47,970 nucleotides of DNA, taken from NCBI GenBank assembly GCA_937996795.1, contig CALKUH010000061.1, positions 1 through 47,970 on the forward strand, given 5' to 3'. The stretch comes from an uncultured Verrucomicrobiota bacterium. GTDB lineage: Bacteria > Verrucomicrobiota > Kiritimatiellia > CAIVKH01. A model generated the notes under the pieces. It was given only the letters and a program-made list of their open reading frames with translations. It did not search any database and was not told the origin of the DNA. Below are positions 19,000 through 28,600 of this stretch, piece by piece; positions within the stretch are counted from its first letter, which is position 1, and each line of letters begins with the position of its first letter. A program made the position numbers and the translations under genes.

Positions 19000-19125
19000 G
19001 ACCCCATGAAAGGCGGGCGCGCGCCCGGAGACAAGCGGCATCTCGTTTGATTCCGGTGAGGCGGCGCGTTCGTGTGTTTCCTCTGGCAAGCCTCCGGTCG
19101 CTTTGGCACACTCCATCCGCGTTTC

Positions 19126-20022
19126 ATGAATGGGGACTCTGTAGCGCGATTGAAGTGGGGTGCCGCCCTGGTCCTGGGGCTGGCGCTCTCCGCCTGCGCG
19201 CCCGCGAGCGGCCCTGCGGCGGCTGATCCGCGCGCCGCGCTGATCGGCGGCTGGCAGGATTTCCGCCTCGCGGAATACGATTTGGCCACCAAAGCCTTCT
19301 CCTCGGCCCTCGCGGGCGCCGCGCAGGGGTCGGACGAGCGCATCCAGGCTCTCTTCGGCCTTGCCAACGTCTGGAACCTGAGGCGGCCGGGCGAAGACCC
19401 GGACCGCGCGCGCGGCTACTACCAACAGGTGCTGCAGGAAGCCCCCGGACACGATCTCGCCGCGTGGAGCGACCTCGCGCTGGTCCGTATGCAGCATGTG
19501 GTGCCCGTCGGGCAGGAGCCCGACATCAAGGCCGTCCGCGCGGGCTACCAGCGCATTATCGGGACCTATCCGGGCCACCTGGCATCGAAAGAGGCCACGA
19601 TCTATCTCAACGCCTCCCTGATCGCCACGCTGGACCCGGCGCTGACGTGGCAGGCGGTGTCCAACCTCACCGCGTTCATCGGGAGCGGGACCCGCGAATT
19701 CCGCGCGCCGGCCTGGTCGCTGCTCGCCGTGAGCTATCAATCGTTGAAAAAACCAAGGGAACGGTTGGAGGCGGAAATCAAGGCCTTCGAGAATGTCGAG
19801 ATCGATCCCGCCAATCCCTTTAATGAGTTCGCGTGGGCCTATTGGAACATCGCCACGATCGCGGAATTCGAGGTGGGCGATTTCGATCTGGCCCGCGGCT
19901 ATTACCGCCGCCTGATTGAAGAATATCCGGCCGATGTCCGCGTGTTTCCCTCGAAGGAGGCGCTGCTTCGGATGGATCGCGTCGAGGCGGAGTTGCGCGC
20001 GGGCCGGGAGGCGTCGCCATGA
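19126..20022 (+). CDS. TPR-like lipoprotein, first gene of an import operon
   Basis: A 298-residue lipoprotein with signal peptide and lipobox LALSAC (Cys about residue 23). The mature part is built of helical TPR-like repeats (FRLAEYDLATKAFSSALAGA, ARGYYQQVLQEAPGHDLAAWSDLALVRM, YQRIIGTYPGHLASKEATIYLNASL, ARGYYRRLIEEYPADVRV). Such proteins often scaffold envelope complexes. Its TGA overlaps the ATG of the solute-binding protein (ATGA), so the two are coupled and may work together. ATG 19126 gives a well-formed signal peptide; the upstream in-frame ATG at 19072 does not. Confidence 0.8.
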   Translation: MNGDSVARLKWGAALVLGLALSACAPASGPAAADPRAALIGGWQDFRLAEYDLATKAFSSALAGAAQGSDERIQALFGLANVWNLRRPGEDPDRARGYYQQVLQEAPGHDLAAWSDLALVRMQHVVPVGQEPDIKAVRAGYQRIIGTYPGHLASKEATIYLNASLIATLDPALTWQAVSNLTAFIGSGTREFRAPAWSLLAVSYQSLKKPRERLEAEIKAFENVEIDPANPFNEFAWAYWNIATIAEFEVGDFDLARGYYRRLIEEYPADVRVFPSKEALLRMDRVEAELRAGREASP

Positions 20023-21725
20023 TCGGACGCGTCCTCGCCTTCCTGCGGTCCTATTTCGCGATGCTTGTCGTCGCGGGCACGTTCCTCTGGTCCGCCGGGG
20101 CGATCGTTAAATATCGCGCCGCGCAGTACCCGTCGGACGCGATCATCCTGCGCCTGGGCCACTGGCAGCTTGAGGCCAGCGTGCGCGAGGCGATCGACGA
20201 GATGGCCGCGGAATACCGGCGCACGGTGAACCCGAAGGTGTACCTCGTGCAGGATGCGATCCCCGAGGGCACCTACGGCCAGTGGGTCAGCACGCAGTTG
20301 ATGGGCGGCACGGCGCCCGACATCCTGCAAGTCGGATCGATGCTGCCCGGCAACATCTGGCTGTCCTACTACCAGCGCTATTTCGTGCCGCTGGGCCGCT
20401 ATGTCGAGCGGCCGAACCCGCACAACGACGGCACCGTGCACGCCGGTGTGCCGCTGCGCAAGACGTACAAGGACGGCATGAAGACCGCCTATGTGGACGA
20501 GATGCAGGAATACATGAGCATCCCGCTCGCGCAGTTCGGTTCGCGCGTGTTCTACAACAAGGACCTGCTGAAAAAACTCACCGGCCTCGACACGCCGCCC
20601 GATGAATACCGCGCCTTCCTGAAGGTCTGCGAGCAGATCCGCGCGCAAAAGGGGGACGACGGGAAATTCTACGTGCCCATCGCGGGCTCCGGCTATCACT
20701 TCGGCATGATGGGCGGCCTGATGTGGGAGCCGCTGACGTTCCGCGCGATCGAAAAGGCCGACTTCAATCGCGACGGCAGCGTCGGCAACGACGAGCAGTT
20801 TGTCGCGTTCCGCACCGGCCGACTCGATTTCGATTTCCTGCCCTATCGCGCGCGCTTCAAGATGATCGAGGAGCTGACGCGGCATTTCCAGTCCGGCTAC
20901 ACCGGGCTGACCCGCGACGAGGCGGTGTTCCTGTTTGCGCAGCAGAAGGCCGTGTTCATGGCCACCGGCACATGGGACGCGCGCTCGCTGCAGGAGCAGG
21001 CGAAAGGCCAGTTCGAGGTCGGGGTCATGCGCTACCCGTTCCCGGCGCCGGACGACCCCTTCTACGGCCCCGTCGCGCCGGCGCGGCCCCGCGAACAGGT
21101 GGGGTCCGGTTTCCAGTTCGGCATCACGCGGACCAGCGCCCATCCTGAAATTGCGCTCGATTTCCTGCTGTTCCTCGCGTCGCGGATCGGCAACGAGCAG
21201 CTCAACCGCATCATCGGCTGGATTCCCGCCATCCAGGACACCGAGACGGACCCGCTGCTGCGCGCCTTCGAGCCGAACATCGTCGGCATCTTCGGCGCGA
21301 TGAATTTTACACTGGGCGGCGAAACCGTGATCAAGTGGGGCCAGTTGCACGCGCTCTACCAGGTTGGCCAGATCACCTACGACCAGTTCGCGAAGGAGTA
21401 CAAGCCGTTCTACCTGGAGCGCGGCTTGATGGACTACCGCGAGCAGAGCCGCGACTGGCGGCGCGGCATGCACCGGAACGAATTGTTCCTGGCCGGCATC
21501 CGCGCCCGCGCCTTGTTCTCGGAGGGGGCGGAGTCGAACACCGAATGGATCCGCTACCGCGCGTTGACCGCGAACCGACAGGTCTGGGCCGAACTCGACC
21601 GCAGCCGCCAGCTCAAACTGATGGAGCAGGGCCTCGAAAAAGATGCGGTGGGGCCTTACGAGTACAAACCCGAGGTGTTGGCGGCGGTTAAGGCCCGCAT
21701 CCTCGCTGCGAAGGAAACACCATGA
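20019..21725 (+). CDS. ABC transporter extracellular solute-binding protein (sugar type)
   Basis: A 568-residue member of the family 1 extracellular solute-binding proteins, which capture oligosaccharides or related compounds for an ABC importer. One N-terminal membrane helix (FAMLVVAGTFLWSAGAIV) would keep it anchored to the inner membrane; there is no lipobox. The fold is suggested by TAPDILQVG, VFYNKDLLKKLTGLDTPPDEYRAFLKVCEQI, FLFAQQKAVFMATGTWDARSLQEQA and HPEIALDFLLFLAS. It is longer than the usual 400-450, with an extra C-terminal helical stretch. It overlaps its neighbours by 4 bases on both sides (ATGA) and precedes the fused permease gene, which is its probable partner. Confidence 0.87.
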   Translation: MIGRVLAFLRSYFAMLVVAGTFLWSAGAIVKYRAAQYPSDAIILRLGHWQLEASVREAIDEMAAEYRRTVNPKVYLVQDAIPEGTYGQWVSTQLMGGTAPDILQVGSMLPGNIWLSYYQRYFVPLGRYVERPNPHNDGTVHAGVPLRKTYKDGMKTAYVDEMQEYMSIPLAQFGSRVFYNKDLLKKLTGLDTPPDEYRAFLKVCEQIRAQKGDDGKFYVPIAGSGYHFGMMGGLMWEPLTFRAIEKADFNRDGSVGNDEQFVAFRTGRLDFDFLPYRARFKMIEELTRHFQSGYTGLTRDEAVFLFAQQKAVFMATGTWDARSLQEQAKGQFEVGVMRYPFPAPDDPFYGPVAPARPREQVGSGFQFGITRTSAHPEIALDFLLFLASRIGNEQLNRIIGWIPAIQDTETDPLLRAFEPNIVGIFGAMNFTLGGETVIKWGQLHALYQVGQITYDQFAKEYKPFYLERGLMDYREQSRDWRRGMHRNELFLAGIRARALFSEGAESNTEWIRYRALTANRQVWAELDRSRQLKLMEQGLEKDAVGPYEYKPEVLAAVKARILAAKETP

Positions 21726-22105
21726 ACCGGATCATTCTCACCCCGCACGCCGCGCAGCCCATCGGCCCCTATAACCAGGCCGTCGTGACCGGGAACCTCG
21801 TCTACACGTCGGGCCAGATCCCGATCGATCCCGTCTCCGGGCAGATGGTTTCGGGTGACGTGAAGGCGCAGACGGAAATGGTCCTGCGCAACCTGAAGGC
21901 GATCCTCGATGCCGCCGGCTCGGGCATCGACCGCGTGGTGAAGACGACGGTGTTCCTGCAGGACATGAACGATTTCGCGGCGATGAACGAGGTGTATGGG
22001 AAGGTGTTCGCCGACAAGGCGACCGCGCCGGCCCGCAGCACGATCCAGGTCGCGCGCCTGCCGAAAGATGCGAAAGTCGAAATCGAGGCGGTGGCCACGC
22101 TGTGA
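21722..22105 (+). CDS. ridA: RidA family enamine/imine deaminase
   Basis: Hydrolyses reactive 2-aminoacrylate-type enamines formed by PLP enzymes, preventing damage. The 127 residues are the standard length, with GPYNQAVVTGNLVYTSGQIPIDP, AQTEMVLRNLKAILDAAGSG, VVKTTVFLQDMNDFAAMNEVYGKVF and the active-site Arg in APARSTIQVARLPKDAKVEIEAVA. It sits between the solute-binding protein and the permease and overlaps the former by 4 bases. RidA genes are often carried in unrelated operons, so its presence does not define the transported substrate. Confidence 0.96.
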   Translation: MNRIILTPHAAQPIGPYNQAVVTGNLVYTSGQIPIDPVSGQMVSGDVKAQTEMVLRNLKAILDAAGSGIDRVVKTTVFLQDMNDFAAMNEVYGKVFADKATAPARSTIQVARLPKDAKVEIEAVATL

Positions 22106-22109
22106 AAAA

Positions 22110-22137
22110 ATCCGAAATCCGAAATCCGAAATCCGAA
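22110..22137. repeat. Four perfect ATCCGAA heptamers between ridA and the permease gene
   Basis: ATCCGAA is repeated four times without error, starting five bases after the ridA stop and ending five bases before the permease ATG. There is no inverted partner here. The same unit appears once in the dnaK-groES hairpin (12676-12682). It leaves no room for a normal Shine-Dalgarno. Confidence 0.9.
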
Positions 22138-22142
22138 CGTTC

Positions 22143-24176
22143 ATGACGCCCAAAAACGTCAGATGGGACCAGGTCAAGCATCACTGGGAGCTGTATCTCT
22201 TTATCATTCCCACGCTGCTCCTGATCGCGCTGTTCCAGTACTATCCGGCCGCCAGCGGCATCTTCCACAGTTTCTACCGCTGGAACGGGTCCGACATCGC
22301 GGAGCCGGTCGGATTCCTCAACTACATCGATTTGGTGAAGAACCCGGAGTTCTGGAACTCCTTCCGCCTCGCCTTCATCCTGGGCGCGTGGAACGTGGTC
22401 AAGATGATCCCCGCGCTGCTCGTGGCCGTCTGCATCCACCGGTGCAAGAGCGAGCGGATGAATTTCCTCTACCGCACGCTGTTCGTGGTCCCGATGGTGA
22501 TTCCGGGCCTGATCGTCGTGTTGATCTGGCGCTCGTTCTTCTTTGAGGCCACCGCGGGCTACCTGAACCAGTTCCTCATCGGCAGCGGCCTGTTCGACCT
22601 GCTGGTCCGGCTTGATGCGGCGCTCAACTGGGGCGGCGTGTTCGTGCACGGCCAGATGCCGGCGTGGCTCGGCGACCCTCGCCTGATCGTCACTGCGTGC
22701 ATTGTATGGGGCTTCCCGTGGGTCGGCTCGTTTGCGGTGCTCACGCACCTTGCGAAGTTGCAGGGCATCAGCAAGGACGTCTATGAGGCGGCGGAAATTG
22801 ACGGCGTGAACTGGTTCAGCAAGTTCACAAAGATCGAACTGCCGCTCATCATGGGGTCGATCTACCTGCTGCTCGTGTTCGTCATCATCGACACGATCAA
22901 GGACGCCGGCATGATCCTGGCGCTCGCCGGCATCGAGGGCGGCCCCGGCGGCAAGGCGACCGTGCCGGCGCTCTTTATGCTGCGCAAGGCCTTCCTGACG
23001 CAGGAAATGGGCGCCGCCTGCGCCATTGGTATCGTCCTGACGCTGGTGGTGTTGGGCCTGCAGAAGTTGAGCAGCCTGCTGGTCGGCTGGACCTCGCTGA
23101 CGCCGCGCCAGAAAGCGCTGGTGCGGACGGTGGTCGGCGCGCTGGGGCTGGGCATTCTCTACTGGTCCCACGCCCAGGGGTCCACGCGTCTCGTTGGGCT
23201 CGGCGTGATCGCCGTGGTGGCGTCCATCCCGTTCCCGCAGATCTTCGCCGCGCTGCGCCGCCTGCTGCCCGAGCCGCGGCGCGACGAGCAGTGGGTGCGG
23301 CCCGAGGATCGCGCCATGGCGCTCGAGCAAAATCCGTTCTTTCGCGCGGGACGCCTGGTCGGCAGCCTCGGCCTCCGGGGCTTCAAGCACGCTTTCATCT
23401 GGTTCGTGCTCGTGTTCGCGTTCCTTCCGCTCTACCTGATGATCGTCGTCAGCGTGAAGGACAACCAGCAATTCTACCTCGCGCCCGCCGCGCTGACCCA
23501 GCCGATGCATTGGGAGAACTGGCGCACGGCGTGGGAGGCCGTCACGCCGACTGTCGCGAACTCGCTGTTCATCTCCACAAGTTCCACGCTGCTGACCTTG
23601 TTCTTCGCCTTGTGCGGCGCGTATTTCTTTGCACGCCTGAAGATGCCCATGTCCGGCGCGCTGTGGAACGCGATCCTGCTGTTGATGATGATGCCGGCGA
23701 TCGCGAACCTCGTTCCGCTGTTCATTTTGCTGCGCGACATGAACCTGCTGAACACCCTCTCCGCGCTCATCATCGTCGGCGCGTCGGGCGGCCAGATCTT
23801 CGGCATCTTCATGCTGCGGAATTTCATATCGGACATCCCGCAGGACTTGTTTGAAGCGGCGGAAATCGACGGCGCCACGCACTTCCAGCAGGTGCGCCAT
23901 GTGGTGCTGCCGCTCTCCGGCCCGATCCTCGGCACCATCGGCGTCATGCACTTCATCGGCGCGTGGAACGACTTCGTGCTGCCGCTGATCGTCATGCGCG
24001 ACCACGCGCGCCTGCCCGTGATGGTGCAGTTGCTCCGCATGGCCGGCGAATACATCAAGCTCTGGGGCCCCCTGATGGCCGGCTACGCCATCGCCTCGAT
24101 TCCGATCATCATCCTCTTCATCTTCGCCCAGCGCCTCTTCATCAAGGGCATGACCGAAGGCGCAGTGAAGGGGTAG
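22143..24176 (+). CDS. Fused two-domain sugar ABC permease (MalF-like plus MalG-like)
   Basis: Inner-membrane channel of a sugar-type ABC importer. The 677-residue protein contains two complete binding-protein-dependent permease domains that are normally separate proteins. The first (about 1-330) has LFIIPTLLLIALFQYYPAASGIFHSFYRWNG and an EAA loop YEAAEIDGVNWFSKFTKIELPLI at about 214. The second (about 410-677) has IWFVLVFAFLPLYLMIVVSVKD and an EAA loop FEAAEIDGATHFQQVRHVVLPLS at about 570. A linker of some 80 residues with two hydrophobic segments joins them, keeping the topology. One uninterrupted frame covers the whole length. No ATPase gene is present in the operon, so a shared MsmX/UgpC-type ATPase elsewhere must energise it. 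The substrate is unknown. Confidence 0.9.
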   Translation: MTPKNVRWDQVKHHWELYLFIIPTLLLIALFQYYPAASGIFHSFYRWNGSDIAEPVGFLNYIDLVKNPEFWNSFRLAFILGAWNVVKMIPALLVAVCIHRCKSERMNFLYRTLFVVPMVIPGLIVVLIWRSFFFEATAGYLNQFLIGSGLFDLLVRLDAALNWGGVFVHGQMPAWLGDPRLIVTACIVWGFPWVGSFAVLTHLAKLQGISKDVYEAAEIDGVNWFSKFTKIELPLIMGSIYLLLVFVIIDTIKDAGMILALAGIEGGPGGKATVPALFMLRKAFLTQEMGAACAIGIVLTLVVLGLQKLSSLLVGWTSLTPRQKALVRTVVGALGLGILYWSHAQGSTRLVGLGVIAVVASIPFPQIFAALRRLLPEPRRDEQWVRPEDRAMALEQNPFFRAGRLVGSLGLRGFKHAFIWFVLVFAFLPLYLMIVVSVKDNQQFYLAPAALTQPMHWENWRTAWEAVTPTVANSLFISTSSTLLTLFFALCGAYFFARLKMPMSGALWNAILLLMMMPAIANLVPLFILLRDMNLLNTLSALIIVGASGGQIFGIFMLRNFISDIPQDLFEAAEIDGATHFQQVRHVVLPLSGPILGTIGVMHFIGAWNDFVLPLIVMRDHARLPVMVQLLRMAGEYIKLWGPLMAGYAIASIPIIILFIFAQRLFIKGMTEGAVKG

Positions 24177-24248
24177 CGGGGACGAGGGGTGGAGGTCGTT
24201 AAGTATTTCTGATTTCCCTCGCCACTCGCACCCGTCTCTCGCTCTTCC

Positions 24249-24827
24249 TTACTTCTTCAGCGCGGCGAGTTTGTCGAGGTCGAGGGCGGTGGCGGCGGTC
24301 TGGAGGTCTTCGGCTTTACCGTCGCGGGATTCGATTTCGACCATGAAGCGGCCGGCGACGAGGATCTGGATTTCGCCGTACTTGGCTTCATTGTCGTAGC
24401 GCTCGATGGCTTTGTGGCCCTTGATCTCCGTCGTGCGCTCGTAGCCGGTGTCGGACTCGCGGTCGATTTCGCTCATCGACCAGGCGGAGGCCATCATGGC
24501 GCCCATGCCGGTGCCGCCGTAATCCACCATCTTGATCGAGAGGGTCGCCGGGTCTGCCGCGTACTGGCCCTCGGCCATCGAAATCGTCATGCCCATCGCG
24601 GTTGATTTCTCGCCGCCTGCCTTGGTCCGCTTGAACGCGCCGATGGATTCAGGCAGGACCGCGCGCATCTCGCGGAAATCCACGACCGCGACGGCCGCCT
24701 CGTTCGTGGCGCCGCCCATGAAGGAGCCGAGTGCGCCCATCAGGGCGGACAGGTCGGGTTGTTGCGCGAGTGCGGGGGTGGACAGCAGCGCGAGCAGCGC
24801 CGCGATTTTCCGATGTGCGTTCTTCAT
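24249..24827 (-). CDS. Small secreted protein of unknown function
   Basis: A 192-residue protein with a clear signal peptide (MKNAHRKIAALLALLSTPALAQQ). The mature part is of mixed alpha/beta composition: VAVVDFREMRAVLPESIGAFKRTKAGGEKSTAMGMTISMAEGQY, then IKMVDYGGTGMGAMMASAWSMSEIDRESDTGYERT, and YGEIQILVAGRFMVEIESRDGKAEDLQTAATALDLDKLAALK. I recognise no named family with certainty. ATG 24827 has GGGAG 9 bases upstream and begins the signal peptide; an in-frame ATG further upstream does not. It converges with the permease gene. Confidence 0.75.
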   Translation of the reverse strand: MKNAHRKIAALLALLSTPALAQQPDLSALMGALGSFMGGATNEAAVAVVDFREMRAVLPESIGAFKRTKAGGEKSTAMGMTISMAEGQYAADPATLSIKMVDYGGTGMGAMMASAWSMSEIDRESDTGYERTTEIKGHKAIERYDNEAKYGEIQILVAGRFMVEIESRDGKAEDLQTAATALDLDKLAALKK

Positions 24828-24843
24828 AATAAAAACTCCCTGT

Positions 24844-24872
24844 TTGCCAAACGTGTGGTTCGTGGGTACACT
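24844..24872 (+). promoter_or_regulatory. Candidate sigma70-type promoter of the HTH-HPF gene pair
   Basis: TTGCCA (24844-24849) and TACACT (24867-24872) with exactly 17 bases between them, about 30 bases before the proposed ATG at 24903. It matches the consensus at 5/6 and 4/6 positions and is one of the better promoters in the window. Confidence 0.5.
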
Positions 24873-24902
24873 AGGTATACGGAATCGGGAGTTCAACGCG
24901 GA

Positions 24903-25241
24903 ATGTCATCGCACGTCCGGGCCGATGCAGGGTCGAAGCCGAAAACGGAATCCGGCGCTCCGAATCACATGAACGCCGCCAGCGGGGATGTGTCGAAACC
25001 GGACATGGACGCCGGGCTCCAGCCGATTGACGCCATGATGCTGCAACGCGGCATCTCGAATCACGATCTTGTCGCGGCCCTCACGGGAAGCGGTCTTACG
25101 CACAAGCAGGTCGCCAAGGCCCGTCGCGGCCGGAAGCTTACGCTTCATTTGCAGGACAAAATCGTCTCCGCGCTGAACCGCGCGGCCGGTTCTGATGCGC
25201 CGCTCCGGCGGGAGGACTGTTTTACGTACCGTGGACGTTAG
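24903..25241 (+). CDS. Small helix-turn-helix protein paired with HPF
   Basis: A protein of up to 112 residues. After a polar N-terminal stretch comes a compact helical domain, IDAMMLQRGISNHDLVAALTGSGLTHKQVAKARRGRKLTLHLQDKIVSALNRA, that has the look of a HTH DNA-binding domain (second helix pair HKQVAKARRGRKL). The start is uncertain: ATG 24903 has GGGAG about 11 bases upstream, while in-frame ATGs at 24969 and 25006 would give 90 or 78 residues. The gene lies 42 bases before the hibernation factor gene and probably shares its promoter, which suggests a role in its regulation or in stationary phase; this is inference. Confidence 0.65.
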   Translation: MSSHVRADAGSKPKTESGAPNHMNAASGDVSKPDMDAGLQPIDAMMLQRGISNHDLVAALTGSGLTHKQVAKARRGRKLTLHLQDKIVSALNRAAGSDAPLRREDCFTYRGR

Positions 25242-25283
25242 GATTGGGGTAGAGGAGAGCAACGAAACAGAAAAGGAGAAGGC

Positions 25284-25631
25284 ATGAGCATGGACATCCT
25301 GGTGCACGCGGAAGGGTTCCGGCTGACGGACGACCTCAAGGACAAGACCATCGACAAGGTAAGCCGGCTCGAGCAGTACGCGGGTCGTGTGTTGCGTGCG
25401 CGCGTGACGTTGCGGCGTGCGAGCGCGCATCCTTCGCCACGCCAGTTTGAGGCGGTTGTCCTGATGGAGGTGCCCGGCAACGATGTCAGCGCCACGCAGA
25501 AGGCGTCTCAGCCGCTCGAGGCGGTTGATTTACTGGTGGAGAAGGTCGAGCAGCGTCTGCGCAAGCGGAAGACCGCGAAGATCTCGAGGCGCGAACAGCT
25601 CCCGGAATGGCGCATGGCCCCGGCGATGTGA
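25284..25631 (+). CDS. hpf: Ribosome hibernation-promoting factor (short HPF/RaiA type)
   Basis: Binds the decoding centre of idle 30S subunits in stationary phase. The 115-residue protein matches the short HPF/YfiA fold: ILVHAEGFRLTDDLKDKTIDKVSRLEQYAGRVLRARVTLRR, then FEAVVLMEVPGNDVSATQKASQPLEAVDLLVEKVEQRLRKRKTAK. It lacks the C-terminal dimerisation domain of long HPF. The ribosome-binding site AAGGAGAAGG lies just before ATG 25284. It follows the small HTH gene. Confidence 0.93.
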   Translation: MSMDILVHAEGFRLTDDLKDKTIDKVSRLEQYAGRVLRARVTLRRASAHPSPRQFEAVVLMEVPGNDVSATQKASQPLEAVDLLVEKVEQRLRKRKTAKISRREQLPEWRMAPAM

Positions 25632-25646
25632 GCCGGGAGGTTCGGA

Positions 25647-28600
25647 TCAGGGGATGCGGATCAAGACGCGATAGACCCCGTGGGCCGGGGCGTTGGTGTC
25701 GATGATCGGCAGCAGGTCGCCCGTGCCGGGATTGTCCCCGACGACGGTCTCCCATTCGCCGGTGGAGGCAGGGTCGGCTTTCCATTGGAGGTCGTAGCGG
25801 CGTCCAATGGAGGAAGGCACGAAGGCCCGGGGCAGGGGGTCGAGCGTGAATTCACGGATCCGCGGATGGTCGCCGGGGTCGAGCGGCGAGGTGTCCGCGA
25901 TGTATTCCTCAAGGTTCGTGTAGCCGTCGCTGTCCGCGTCGTCGTGCGCCTGCGACAGGTCGAAATCCTGGCCGGTCGGATGGTCGAACCATGCGCGCAT
26001 CCACCAGTCGGGGATTCCGTCGTGGTCGAGGTCCACGTCGCCGATGCGGCGTACGCCGATGCCGGACACGCGCGCGTTGTCGACCCAGGGAATGAAGTGC
26101 AGGTCGAGCCGGGCGTCGTCGACATCGAGTTCGAATGTCTGTACGAGCGGGATGTTCATGCCGCCGCTTTCCGCGAAAATGTCGAAGTTCGTCAGGGTGC
26201 GGATGCCCTCGATGTAGAGGTCGAAGACGCGCTGGTTGACGCCGGTCACCCAGGTTTCGGTTTGCAGCAGGGTGATCTCGTAGCGGCCCTCCGGCACGTC
26301 GAACCGGTAGTCGAGCGTGGCGGCGGTGGTGCTGTAGCGCTCGCGCTGGAAGAGCGGCTGCGCGCCGGCGCAGAGGTTGGACAGCGTGTTGCCGATGAAG
26401 CCGTTGGTGCCGCTCAGCCAGCCGAATGAGCCGGGCGTCCACGGCTGGTCCGGCTGCCACACGACGGCATCGCAATTCGTCGCGGCGGTGAAGTTGCCCG
26501 ACGCGAGGAAAACCTCGTAGGGGCCGGGCGTGTTCACGAAGCGGATCGGGAGCGTGGCGGGCGCGGAGAGATTCCCGGAGGTGTCGCGGGCGCGGGCGGC
26601 GAGCTGGCGCGTGCCGTTCAGAAAATTCATGGAGTCGACGGCATAGGTCCACGCGGTCGTGCCGGCGGCGGGGATCCAGTCGCCGCCATCAAGTTGCACT
26701 TCGACCTGCGCGACGGTGAAGTTGTCCGTGGCGGTTCCGCTCACCACCACGAGGCCGCCGGTGACGGCCCCGGGGGCGGGGACGTCGACGAATATCGAGG
26801 GCGGCACGGCGTCGGTGTAGGAGGCCGGCGCGGTGTGGAAGCGTGTTTCAAACGCGGCGTGGAACCGGTTGCCGGATTCCGCGTCGACGGCGTTGGTGTT
26901 CACGCGGATGACGATGGAGGTCGCGCCGGCGAGGCCGGGCACGGGCGTGAAGGTCATGACCGTGCGCGCCGCGTTCCAGGAGAACGAGCCGCCGACGGGC
27001 GGCTGGACGGAAAAGGCGGCCTGCGCTGCGTTGGTGTTCATCGGCTTGTTGAACGTGAGCGTGAGCGGGGCCGTGGCGACGACGTTGGTCGCGTAGTGCG
27101 CGGGCGTTTGCGCGGTGACGACGGGGTCGAGCGGCAGGACGCGGTTCGCTGCGATGAAGAGTTTGAAGCCGCCGCCCGGCACGCTGATGGCCGGGATGCC
27201 GTCGGCGCCGCCCGTGACGGTCACGGTCTCGTTCGTGTTGAACAGGTTGACGAGCACCGTGCCCGCCGGATAGCTCGTCGGCCGCGCGGCGAGGGTCTGG
27301 GCGCCGCCCGCCGTGTTGAAGACGACGAAGACTTCCTCGCCGTCGAGCCGCCGCGCGTACGCGAACAGGCCGGGACCCGAGGGGTTGTTCCACAGGTTGA
27401 CGTGCGTGCCCCGCCGCAGGCTCGGGTACAGCCGGCGCAGGTTGTTGAGGAACGCGACCCGCAGGAAGGAACCCTGCGTCATGTTGAAGTTGTCGCCGAG
27501 CGAGGGGCCCTGTTCGTACTGGCCGTGGAACATGTCCTCGCGGTTCGCGGGGTCGTTGCCGCCGTTGAAGTTCTGCTCCGTGCCGTAGTAGAGGCACGGG
27601 ATGCCGCGCGCGGTGTAGAGCCAGGACAGCGCGACCGCGAGGCGGTTGGTGTTGTTGCCGGCGGCGCTCATGAACCGCGGCCGGTCGTGGTTGTCGATGA
27701 AGGTGACGAGGCGGTACTGGGCGTAGGGATCGTAGTTCGCGGCGATGGCGTTGTAGCGGTCCTCAATCTGCTTCGTGTTGCCGGCGGCGCTCGCGAACAC
27801 GTCGTTCACGCGGAAATAGAGCGGGAAGTCGACGACGCTGTCATTCGCGAACGCGCCGTTCGCCTTCGTGCCGGTGTAGGATCCGCACTTCGCGTCGCTG
27901 CCGTCGTAGACCTCGCCGAACTGGAAGAAGTTGGTCTTGCCGATCGCGCGCGCGAATTCGCGGAATTCCGAGTTGAAGAACTGCCAGACGCCGGTGTCCG
28001 CGTGCTTGACCGTGTCGAGGCGGAACCCGTCGAAATCGGCGGCGGTGACCCAGTACTTGTAGATGTTGACGAGGTTTGTGCGGACATGAAGCGTTTCCGT
28101 GCGCAAGTCGTCGAGTCCACTCAACTCGCCGAGAACCTGGTCGGGATCGACATAGTTCTGGATGTGGCCGTTGTTGTGGAAGTTCGTGAGCTGGTTGAAC
28201 GGCGGCGGATACGAGACGCCCGTCGTCCAGCGCGGCGGATAGCCGTTCACGTTGAAACTTGTGCTCCAGCCCGTGGTGGCGCTGTCGATGCGGTTGCCCT
28301 GGTGGTTGAGCACGATGTCTAGGCAGACGTAGAGCCCCATCGCGTGCGCGGCGTCGACCAGCTCCACGAGGTCGTTCGTCGAGCCCCAGTTCGGCTGCAG
28401 CGTGTGGAAGTTGTCCGCGCCGTAGCCGTGATAGCCGGAGTGCCCGACGTTTTGCGGGATGGGCGTGATCCACAGCGCCGTCGCGCCGAGCGCCTTGATG
28501 TAGTCGAGCTTCGCGCGGATTCCCTTGAAGTCGCCGCCGTGGATGCGACGGCTGTTCGCGGGCGAGAAGCCGGACTGCGGGTTCGCGTTGTTGTTCGACG

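Noticed and set aside
21738..24005. Open frame of 755 codons antisense to ridA and the fused permease
   Set aside because: The His/Arg/Asp/Gln-rich composition is what the complement of a high-G+C membrane protein gene gives. It has no start context and no domains.
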